From: an uncultured Oscillospiraceae bacterium
Lineage (GTDB): Bacteria > Bacillota > Clostridia > Oscillospirales > Acutalibacteraceae
DNA: 64,000 nt
Direction: 5' to 3'
NCBI GenBank assembly: GCA_900539165.1
Contig: UQAZ01000008.1
Location: forward strand, 1-64,000
Part shown: in pieces, positions 48,809 through 56,503 of the stretch
Layout: each line of letters opens with the position of its first letter
How positions within the stretch are numbered: position 1 is the first letter of the stretch
Notes under the pieces: model-generated
The model's input: only the letters and a program-made list of their open reading frames with translations
The model's database searches: none
Told to the model about the DNA's origin: nothing
Position numbers and translations under genes: made by a program

Positions 48809-49807
48809 ATGGCTTTATTTGAATCATACGAAAGAAGAGAAAAGCAAATCCTTGCTGTTCTTGAAAAATACGATATTAAATCAATCGAAGAATGTAAAGA
48901 AATCTGCAACGCTAAAGGCTTTGACCCATATAAAATCGTTGAGGGTATTCAGCCTATCTGCTTTGAAAATGCAAAGTGGGCTTACACAGTAGGCTGTGCT
49001 ATCGCTATTAAAAAGGGCGTTAAGACTGCTGCTGAGGCTGCTGCCGCAATCGGTGAGGGTCTTCAGTCATTCTGCATTCCGGGTTCTGTTGCTGACCAGC
49101 GTAAGGTAGGTCTCGGCCACGGTAACCTCGGCAAGATGCTTCTTGAAGAAGAAACAGAGTGCTTCGCATTCCTTGCAGGTCACGAATCATTCGCTGCTGC
49201 TGAGGGTGCTATCGGTATCGCTGAGAAGGCTAACAAAGTTCGTAAAAAGCCTCTTAGAGTTATTCTTAACGGTCTCGGCAAGGACGCTGCTCAGATTATC
49301 GCAAGAATTAACGGATTCACATATATCGAAACCGAGATGGATTACTACACAGGCGAGGTTAAGGAAGTATTCCGCAAACCTTACTCAAACGGTCTTCGTG
49401 CAAAGGTAAACTGCTACGGTGCTAATGATGTAACCGAGGGCGTTGCTATTATGTGGAAGGAAAATGTTGATGTTTCTATCACAGGTAACTCAACTAACCC
49501 AACAAGATTCCAGCACCCTGTTGCAGGCACATATAAGAAAGAGCGTCTCGAAAAGGGCAAAAAGTACTTCTCAGTTGCTTCAGGCGGCGGTACAGGTCGT
49601 ACACTTCACCCTGATAATATGGCTGCAGGTCCTGCTTCATACGGTATGACCGATACAATGGGCAGAATGCACAGCGACGCACAGTTTGCAGGCTCATCTT
49701 CAGTTCCTGCACACGTAGAAATGATGGGACTTATCGGTATGGGTAATAACCCGATGGTAGGTGCTACCGTTGCATGCGCAGTTGCAGTAGAAGAAGCTGT
49801 AAAGTAA
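48809..49807 (+). CDS. GGGtGRT protein
   Basis: A 332-residue protein with the family-naming motif SGGGTGRTLHPDNMAAG near residue 258. Other conserved runs are GEGLQSFCIPGSVADQRKVGLGHGNLGKMLL and VPAHVEMMGLIGMGNNPMVGATV. The many Gly/His-rich turns suggest a metal or nucleotide site. It is soluble, with no signal peptide. Codon use is biased as in abundant proteins. Always or often paired with the IscU-like gene just upstream (20-base gap, SD AGGAGG). I know no established biochemical function. Confidence 0.9.
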   Translation: MALFESYERREKQILAVLEKYDIKSIEECKEICNAKGFDPYKIVEGIQPICFENAKWAYTVGCAIAIKKGVKTAAEAAAAIGEGLQSFCIPGSVADQRKVGLGHGNLGKMLLEEETECFAFLAGHESFAAAEGAIGIAEKANKVRKKPLRVILNGLGKDAAQIIARINGFTYIETEMDYYTGEVKEVFRKPYSNGLRAKVNCYGANDVTEGVAIMWKENVDVSITGNSTNPTRFQHPVAGTYKKERLEKGKKYFSVASGGGTGRTLHPDNMAAGPASYGMTDTMGRMHSDAQFAGSSSVPAHVEMMGLIGMGNNPMVGATVACAVAVEEAVK

Positions 49808-49900
49808 TAACTTTCAAGACTTTTAAGTTCTTGAAATAACGACAGAATTTTGACAGCGAAATAATTTTTCGCCAAAATATTCGCAACAATTAAACACATA

Positions 49901-49937
49901 AAACCCTGCTTCGGCTTTCGCTGAAACAGGGTTTTTC
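49901..49937 (+). terminator. Terminator of the scaffold/GGGtGRT operon
   Basis: AAACCCTG..CAGGGTTTTT with an inner pairing, followed by TCTTT, about 95 bases after the stop. Confidence 0.85.
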
Positions 49938-49982
49938 TTTAGTTTGAACGCTTACTTTTGCAAGCGTTTTTGTTATATCAAA

Positions 49983-52178
49983 TTAAATTTGATACCATTT
50001 GATTTCGTTTGCGTCGAGGTGAAGGTCGAAACTTGTGCCGTCGCCTACATATACGGTGGTATCCTGTGGCTCGTATGTATTATTTACAACGCAGTATTTA
50101 CCGTTTTTAACATAAGCGTGAACCTCAACATTATAGTTAGTTGAATACCAGCAGTTAAGCTCATTCTCGGCACTTGCACTCCAAAGAACCGCACGATAAA
50201 GCACACGGCTGTTTTCAAACGAATACGGAAGTCCGCTGATATAAACGCCTCTGCCCTTGCCGAACTGTCTTACTGCCATTTGAACTTCCTCGGCATGACG
50301 CACCATAAACGGAAGCTCGGTAGCATTTTGAACAAGCACGGTTGTACCGTCGAGAGCAACAATATTTTTCTTACCCTCACCGAAGTCAACATTGCCGTTA
50401 TCTGTATCGGCAAGAATGAAGTGGTCACGATGCTCCTCGGTATTATATCTGCGAGTATTGAGAGTAAAACCGTTTTCCTCCTCAACGCCCAAAATGTCGT
50501 CAAGCTGGAAAAACTTACCCTGCCAATGATGAGCAGCAGGCTCGCCTACACCGATGAAACCACCGCCGTTATATACAAAACTCTTAACAGCTGTAACAAT
50601 TTCCTCGTCAGTCCAATATTCGCCGCCCGACTGAGCTGTATCTGCATCGCCTACATTGATAATAACATCAACATCATCAAGCACGCTCTTATCATTTTTA
50701 ATATCATCAAAGCTGATAAACTTAACATCAAACGGTGCGCCGCTGAGAGCCTCGATAATGCCGAAATATGAATAATTCTGTCTGTAATACAATCCGTGAT
50801 GTACCATATGGTTTGACCAAGCACGCATCTTGCCCCAGCAATTAAGGACTGCAACTTTCTTTACGCAGTAAGGGGTAACGCCCTGAATATTATCATAAAG
50901 AGTGCGGAACTCATCGCATACGCCCTCTATATAATCAACGAACTCAGGGAACTGAAGTGCAAGCTTCAAATATCCGCCGTAGCCAATACGCTGAATAGGG
51001 CTTCTGAGGATTGCTCTTCTTGCTGTCACCCAATTAACCTTTGCCTCGTAAATCGGGTCGCCGCCCTCGTGGAAAACATCCGGGAAGAAATACGGCAAAA
51101 ATCTGCCCTCTGTGTACTTAACATTCTTAATATCGCTGAAAAGTCTGAGGGTTGCACCGTTTCCGACAGAGCCTACAACCGCATCAAGACCGATTGAAGC
51201 AAACTCGTCCATAAACGGCTCCATACCAATCCAATGGTCGCCCATAAACATCATTGCTTCCTTGCCGTACTCGTGAACAATGTCCACCATTTCCTTAGCA
51301 AGCTTTGCAACCTCTCGTCTTTGGAAAGCCTGAAAATCTCTGAACTCCTTAGACGGAATGCGATATGTATTATTCATATAGCCCTGGTCAATTATGAACT
51401 CGGGACGGAATTTATATCCTACCTCCTGCTCAAACTGAGCAAGAATATACGGGCTTACAGATGCGGAATATCCAAACCAGTCAACAAACTTTTCTCTTGC
51501 AAGCTCATCAAAAATAAGAGTGAACTGATGGAAAAAGGTTGTAAATCTTACAACATCAACATACTCGTGAGTTTCAAGAAACTTACGCAATCTCTCAAGA
51601 GAATGCGCCCTTGTCTTAGGCTGGCGAACATCAAAAGTAATTTGAGGCTCAACATCCTTCCACTCATTTACCACAGCGTTATACATATGTACCGGGTCCC
51701 ACATAATATAAGCAAGGAAGCTTACGGTATATTCGTGGAACGGCTTTGCGTTGCAAATAACCACATTTCCGCTTTCTGCATCATATCTCCATGTGTCAGT
51801 AGGTACAACCTCGCCCGTTGTACGGTCGATAACCTCCCACCATCTGGTAATATCGTCATAATCATTTACCTTGAGCATATCGGGATAAAGGTTATCCATA
51901 AGATGAATTTCAAGGGAATCGCTTACAGCAGTATGGAACTTTGTCATAATATACATCTGCTGAATTTCGTCCGGGTTTGCCTTTGCCCATTCGTTATCCT
52001 TACGGGTTGTGTAATAGGTTGCATAAACCTTTGCGCCTGCGTCCTTCAGTTCCTGCGGGAACTCTGTTCCGTCACAGTCACGAATAGCGTCAGCGCCCCA
52101 TTTGTCCATAATTTCGAGCGTTTCCTTTACCACATCCATATCGGTGGGTATAGTAACTCTTCCCTTTGTCTTTGCCAT
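49983..52178 (-). CDS. GH112 1,3-beta-galactosyl-N-acetylhexosamine phosphorylase
   Basis: A 731-residue cytosolic phosphorylase. The N-terminus GRVTIPTDMDVVKETLEIMDKWGADAIRDCDGTEFP and the later DHWIGMEPFMDEFASIGLDAVVGS, GGDPIYEA and YGGYLKLALQFP are highly typical of GH112. The family cleaves lacto-N-biose or galacto-N-biose with phosphate to give Gal-1-P; some members act on galactosyl-rhamnose. Which substrate applies cannot be read from motifs alone. TIM barrel about 1-440, Rossmann-like domain about 445-640, C-terminal beta domain. No lnpB/C/D or ABC importer genes flank it. SD GAGAGG 7 bases upstream. Confidence 0.95.
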   Translation of the reverse strand: MAKTKGRVTIPTDMDVVKETLEIMDKWGADAIRDCDGTEFPQELKDAGAKVYATYYTTRKDNEWAKANPDEIQQMYIMTKFHTAVSDSLEIHLMDNLYPDMLKVNDYDDITRWWEVIDRTTGEVVPTDTWRYDAESGNVVICNAKPFHEYTVSFLAYIMWDPVHMYNAVVNEWKDVEPQITFDVRQPKTRAHSLERLRKFLETHEYVDVVRFTTFFHQFTLIFDELAREKFVDWFGYSASVSPYILAQFEQEVGYKFRPEFIIDQGYMNNTYRIPSKEFRDFQAFQRREVAKLAKEMVDIVHEYGKEAMMFMGDHWIGMEPFMDEFASIGLDAVVGSVGNGATLRLFSDIKNVKYTEGRFLPYFFPDVFHEGGDPIYEAKVNWVTARRAILRSPIQRIGYGGYLKLALQFPEFVDYIEGVCDEFRTLYDNIQGVTPYCVKKVAVLNCWGKMRAWSNHMVHHGLYYRQNYSYFGIIEALSGAPFDVKFISFDDIKNDKSVLDDVDVIINVGDADTAQSGGEYWTDEEIVTAVKSFVYNGGGFIGVGEPAAHHWQGKFFQLDDILGVEEENGFTLNTRRYNTEEHRDHFILADTDNGNVDFGEGKKNIVALDGTTVLVQNATELPFMVRHAEEVQMAVRQFGKGRGVYISGLPYSFENSRVLYRAVLWSASAENELNCWYSTNYNVEVHAYVKNGKYCVVNNTYEPQDTTVYVGDGTSFDLHLDANEIKWYQI

Positions 52179-52199
52179 TGCATTACCTCTCTGTCTATA

Positions 52200-53486
52200 T
52201 TATTTGATTTTAATTACTTCATTGTTCTTCAATGTCATTTTGCCGTGATTTCTCGGTCGTCTGAACGGCACACCCTTGCGAACATAAAACTTGTTATTTG
52301 CAACAAGTGCGTCGGGATTGCTTGCAGGTGTCATCGTACCGCTTAAATCGTCATAGCTCAAATTATTGATAAATGTATTATGCACAGCCTGCTGCAAACA
52401 AAACATCATACATCCGCCCTCGTTGAGCCTGCTGTAATTGCTGTCATAGGTTGTTCCGTCGCCCGAGTCTGCGTCCCAAGCCATACCGTCCTGGTTTACC
52501 TTAGTGTCTACCGCCTCATTATATCTCAAAAGTGCATTCTTGCACTTCCACGGCCAAATAGCGGCAGCTACCTTGCCCATACGCTTTTCGGGATATTTAT
52601 AATATCTGTCATTCATTTCCGTTGCACAGGAATCGGACAAATTATGTTCAACAAGCGGAGCCAAAGCGTACATAGGAGTAATAGCATCTCCGCCCGCAAA
52701 TTTAACATAGTTATTAACAATGGTGATATTCTCGTTGCCGTATTTCTTAAACAAATCCTCCGACAATTCCTTTGACGAAAAATCATTATGGCGATATGAA
52801 TAACCGACAGCAATGCCCCATCTACTTACATTTTTAACAAAGCAGTCTTTTACGGTCACGCCGTCATATCTTGCAACGCCTGTTTTTTCCTCATCTGCCG
52901 GAGTAAAGCAAGTCATATAAATTCCGCCGTTGTTCATATGCTTATTATAGACATTTCCGTTTACATCATGAACAAAAAGATTATCAAGAGTTATAGAATG
53001 AAGCGTTCCCCTGTTCTGTGCAACAACGGCAACACCCGTTCTGTCCATTTTATCGGCAGCGCAATATGCCTGCATATCGGTAAAACGCTCTTTGTTACTG
53101 ATTTCAATATCGTGGATTATTATATTCTCCGTATCATAAAGAAGCACCGCCGACGAAACATCACCATTATACACATGGTGCTGAAAATCAAGCTCCGTGC
53201 CGTAATCCTGATACCATACCCCGTTGCCGTTTGCGGCAATATGAGGCATTGCGTTCTCGTCACCGTAAGCACCTACCTCGATAGGCTCACCGTTAATATC
53301 GCCTGCGTTTTTAATGTGCAAAAACTGATTTTCAAAAACAGAGCCGTTTTCAAGCAAAACCTTGTCGCCTGCCTCAAGAGTAAGGGAATTAATCCTGTCG
53401 AGAGTTAAAAAGGCAGTCTGTGCAGTAAGACCGTCGTTTTCGTCATTTCCGTTAAGAGAGCTGACATAATATACTGTTGACTTCAT
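52200..53486 (-). CDS. Right-handed parallel beta-helix protein
   Basis: About 428 residues of repeated short strands typical of right-handed beta-helix (PbH1) proteins: YVSSLNGNDENDGLTAQTAFLTLDRIN at the start, a pattern shared with polysaccharide lyases and glycosidases, then IHDIEISN, ITLDNLFVHDV, VTVKDCFVKNVSRWGIAV, NITIVNNYVKFAGGDAI and NTFINNLSY. There is no signal peptide, so it would be cytosolic or released differently. Adjacent to GH112 (21-base gap) it may act on a galactoside or bind one; catalysis is not shown. I used ATG 53486; ATG 53498 is an alternative. Confidence 0.8.
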   Translation of the reverse strand: MKSTVYYVSSLNGNDENDGLTAQTAFLTLDRINSLTLEAGDKVLLENGSVFENQFLHIKNAGDINGEPIEVGAYGDENAMPHIAANGNGVWYQDYGTELDFQHHVYNGDVSSAVLLYDTENIIIHDIEISNKERFTDMQAYCAADKMDRTGVAVVAQNRGTLHSITLDNLFVHDVNGNVYNKHMNNGGIYMTCFTPADEEKTGVARYDGVTVKDCFVKNVSRWGIAVGYSYRHNDFSSKELSEDLFKKYGNENITIVNNYVKFAGGDAITPMYALAPLVEHNLSDSCATEMNDRYYKYPEKRMGKVAAAIWPWKCKNALLRYNEAVDTKVNQDGMAWDADSGDGTTYDSNYSRLNEGGCMMFCLQQAVHNTFINNLSYDDLSGTMTPASNPDALVANNKFYVRKGVPFRRPRNHGKMTLKNNEVIKIK

Positions 53487-53898
53487 TCTCGTACTCATCC
53501 TCTCTTATTTTTTTATAGATAACCGTTTTAACCTCAAAGAAGAAAAAGCGTTCTCTGTTATATCTTGTGAACAAATCCTTGTTTGCCTTATAATATGCCT
53601 TCATATCCTTTTTTTCGATAGGTTTATAATCATAGCGTACCTTGTCGCTTTCACCTGCAAAATCAAGCTTAAATCTTGTAAGCTCATAATCAAGATATTC
53701 ATTCGGTGAAAAAGCAGTCGGACCGTACACCGTTTCATTTGACGAAAGCTTGGATTTTCTGAGTGCGTTTTCCGCCTCACATCTTTTATAAATCGCATCA
53801 AGACTGTCATCGTCAATCAAGCCGAGTCTTTTAGCAAATGCAAGACAGGCAAGAGCGTATTTTCTTTCGCTCTCGTCAGAAAAGATAATTCTGTTCAT
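53452..53898 (-). CDS. Hypothetical protein upstream of beta-helix/GH112 genes
   Basis: A 148-residue soluble protein, charged and rich in Glu, Arg, Lys, Phe and Tyr. No known domain is recognised. ATG 53898 follows GGGAG by 6 bases. It overlaps the beta-helix gene by about 35 bases, so the three genes form one transcription unit. The C-terminal half (YYKANKDLFTRYNRERFFFFEVKTVIYKKI) resembles the linker pattern of foldase-type PPIases, but no catalytic region is present. Confidence 0.6.
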   Translation of the reverse strand: MNRIIFSDESERKYALACLAFAKRLGLIDDDSLDAIYKRCEAENALRKSKLSSNETVYGPTAFSPNEYLDYELTRFKLDFAGESDKVRYDYKPIEKKDMKAYYKANKDLFTRYNRERFFFFEVKTVIYKKIREDEYENEVNSILCQLS

Positions 53899-53983
53899 AG
53901 CATTCTCCCACATAATTATTGCGTTATCAGTATTTATATAATACTTAATTTAGATGCTCAATGCAAGCGAAAAGCAAAAATAA

Positions 53984-54021
53984 AATCCTCTTTAATCGCT
54001 AAATTTCGATAAAAGAGGACT
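53984..54021. terminator. Terminator after the AGCS symporter gene
   Basis: Stem GTCCTCTTT-TATCG / CGATT-AAAGAGGAT with T and A runs on either side; on the minus strand it ends the symporter transcript, and the next minus-strand gene starts after it. Confidence 0.75.
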
Positions 54022-54027
54022 TTTCAA

Positions 54028-55407
54028 TTATTTTTTTAATTTACGGTCTTTGTCAAGCAGGGCGATTGCCTCCTTAGACATAGGAATAAGCACTATTAAA
54101 TTGATGATTGTCATAAGACCGATACCCACATCGCCGAGGTCCCAAACAACGGTGAACGAACGCAATCCGCCCACAAAGAGCATAACGAGTGCAACCACCT
54201 TATAAATGTTTTGGCTGAGCCAATTCTCACCGCAAATGTACGAAACATTGGAGCGAGCGTAGAACAAAATTCCGATAAAGGTGGAAAAGCTGAACAAGAA
54301 CAGTATAGCTGCTATAAACACAGTTCCGCCCGGACCGAGATGGTAGTTCATAGCGGTTTGCAAAAGCTCCATTCCCTGAAGCGAACCGACAACATTATCG
54401 GGTACAAGAAGAATAATCATTGCGGTACAAGTGCAGATAACAATAGTATCAATCAAAACACCGAGCGATTGCACCATACCGATAGCCTCCGGGCTTTTTC
54501 CCTCGGCAGCCGCAGCCGCACACGGAGCAGAACCCGAGCCTGCCTCATTAGAAAACAAGCCTCTCTTAACACCGTTCATCAGCACAGCGCCGAATCCGCC
54601 TCCGGCAATCTGTCTTAAACCGAATGCCTCCTCAAAAATACGCTTGAAAACGCTCGGCATAAGTGTAATGTTCTTCAAAATAATAAAGATTGTAATTACA
54701 AAATAAAGCACCGCCATAATCGGAACGATAACATCAAGAAACTTAACCGTCGCATTCTTTCTTAACACAATGACAGCCGCAAGAGCAACCAAAACAACGG
54801 TTGTGTAAATCGGCGGAATTGAAAACGCATTATCAAATGCAGAGGTTACGGAATTACTTATAACCTGACTTATTCCGCACCAACAAAGCAAGCCGAAGAA
54901 CGCAAACAAAATGGCAAGCACAGACTTTTTAATCGGCTTTTTTCTCTTTTTCTCAACAAAATCGTGGATATAGTAAGCAGGACCGCCGTGATAGCCGCCG
55001 TAAAGCTTGTCCTTTTTCTTATGAAGCTGAGCAAGAGTACCCTCGGCATAAGCGGTAGACGCACCCAACAGCGCACTGAGCCACATCCAAAATACAGCAC
55101 CTGCTCCGCCAAACGAAATAGCGGCAACAACGCCCACAAGATTTCCCATACCTACTCTCGTTGCGGTAGAAACAATCAGAGTTTGAAACGCAGAAAGGCT
55201 GGATTTGTCATCTCTCTTTTCTCCGAGCGCCCTGATCATATCGGGAAGCTTCCTGATAGGCATAAAGCGAGTTCTTACAGTAAAATATATACCCGTAGGT
55301 ATAAGAAGCAAAACCAAAAACGGTATACCTATCTTTGTTTGACCAAGTGTAATAGTGAATAAATCGTTCCATAGAAAGCCGTAAATCGCTTCAATTATTG
55401 CAGTCAT
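54028..55407 (-). CDS. AGCS family sodium:alanine/glycine symporter
   Basis: A 459-residue transporter with about 11 membrane segments. Starting at ATG 55407 (GGAGA 8 bases upstream). Family segments: TRVGMGNLVGVVAAISFGGAGAVFWMWLSALLGASTAYAEGTLAQLH and GLFSNEAGSGSAPCAAAAAEGKSPEAIGMVQSLGVLIDTIVICT. It imports alanine or glycine with sodium. Single gene with own terminator. Confidence 0.95.
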   Translation of the reverse strand: MTAIIEAIYGFLWNDLFTITLGQTKIGIPFLVLLLIPTGIYFTVRTRFMPIRKLPDMIRALGEKRDDKSSLSAFQTLIVSTATRVGMGNLVGVVAAISFGGAGAVFWMWLSALLGASTAYAEGTLAQLHKKKDKLYGGYHGGPAYYIHDFVEKKRKKPIKKSVLAILFAFFGLLCWCGISQVISNSVTSAFDNAFSIPPIYTTVVLVALAAVIVLRKNATVKFLDVIVPIMAVLYFVITIFIILKNITLMPSVFKRIFEEAFGLRQIAGGGFGAVLMNGVKRGLFSNEAGSGSAPCAAAAAEGKSPEAIGMVQSLGVLIDTIVICTCTAMIILLVPDNVVGSLQGMELLQTAMNYHLGPGGTVFIAAILFLFSFSTFIGILFYARSNVSYICGENWLSQNIYKVVALVMLFVGGLRSFTVVWDLGDVGIGLMTIINLIVLIPMSKEAIALLDKDRKLKK

Positions 55408-55558
55408 ATCAATTCTCCAAACAAAATATGACGGCATCGCCCATACTAAGCAATGCCGCATATATTATCTAATCATAAATCAAGCCCTTTGTCAACAGCA
55501 ATATCTCATTCACGCACTAAAGTGTGACGAATATTTCACTTTCTTTTTGGCTAAATTA

Positions 55559-56503
55559 TCAAAGCCTCAGTTCGTCCTCCTTGCGACGCTTGTAAGAATT
55601 AATTGAAATCGGTATTATTGCACCAACGGCACCGCCTATTACCAATCCGCCAAGCATAAATGCCCACCATAGTCTGAACTTAGGCTGTTTTTCCTGCTCC
55701 TGCTCGGTTTCTTCCTTTTTAGGCTCAACATTTGAAGTAAGCTCAACCGTCTGACTGAATTCCTCGCCGAAGTCATTTTCATAGGTGATTGTTGCAGTAC
55801 CTTTGATTTCGCCCTCGGCAGACGAATCAACCATAAAATTAATCGTTCCGCTTTTGCTTTCACCGACAGGCACTTCGCCGATAAACAGCACTCCGCCCGT
55901 TGTAACGCCTTCAACATCAAGCGACACCTTAGCATTTTTTATTACGGATTTTCCCGTGTTCATCAGCACCGCATTCATCGACGACGAGCTGTCCTGAGTA
56001 AGCCTTGAGGCAAGTACAATCCCGTCATAAGAAAGCTCCGTCTTTTGCTTTACTTTGACGATTACGGTGTCCGAATTAGAAAACGCAGAATGGTATTCGT
56101 CCTCATACTCGCTTGAAACCGTAAGCTTATGATTTCCCACGGAAGCCGTGGCACTTGCACCTATTTTAAGCTTCCAAGTATATGATGCACCCGCATTTAT
56201 TTTTTGCACAAAGGTAGTACCCGTACCATCGGGTTGAATTTCCGCACTGTCGTCTGTAAGCGACAGCTTAACATTATATATTGCCTTGTCCCTGCTGTAA
56301 TTCTTTACTGTAAGAGACAGCTCTTTTTGCTCTGACGGCGAAGCATATCCGCCCTCTACGCTGTACGAAGTGAGCATAAGCCTCGGAACAGAAGAGTTTA
56401 CCGGTGTCTGAGCTTCGTCCTCCTCTGCAAAAGCTGTCGCACACGGCACAAGCATACAAACGCAAAGCAAAATTGATACTAATAAAGATAATATTTTTTT
56501 CAT
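55559..56503 (-). CDS. Surface accessory protein with Ig-like/NEW-like domains, linked to ABC exporter
   Basis: About 314 residues. Signal peptide (about 1-27), two beta-sandwich domains of the COG1361/CARDB type (ELSLTVKNYSRDKAIYNVKLSL; VLMNTGKSVIKNAKVSLDVEG), an acidic Glu/Gln linker and one C-terminal helix with a positive tail (SINSYKRRKEDELRL). It overlaps the permease gene by a few bases. Proteins of this build accompany FtsX-type ABC exporters as extracellular partners. The start is ATG 56503 (5 bases from GGGAG); ATG 56506 is directly before. Confidence 0.82.
   Translation of the reverse strand: MKKILSLLVSILLCVCMLVPCATAFAEEDEAQTPVNSSVPRLMLTSYSVEGGYASPSEQKELSLTVKNYSRDKAIYNVKLSLTDDSAEIQPDGTGTTFVQKINAGASYTWKLKIGASATASVGNHKLTVSSEYEDEYHSAFSNSDTVIVKVKQKTELSYDGIVLASRLTQDSSSSMNAVLMNTGKSVIKNAKVSLDVEGVTTGGVLFIGEVPVGESKSGTINFMVDSSAEGEIKGTATITYENDFGEEFSQTVELTSNVEPKKEETEQEQEKQPKFRLWWAFMLGGLVIGGAVGAIIPISINSYKRRKEDELRL

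Noticed and set aside
51234..52346. Long 370-codon plus-strand frame opposite the GH112 and beta-helix genes
   Set aside because: It is the antisense shadow of GH112, whose protein has clear family motifs; the shadow product has no recognisable domain.
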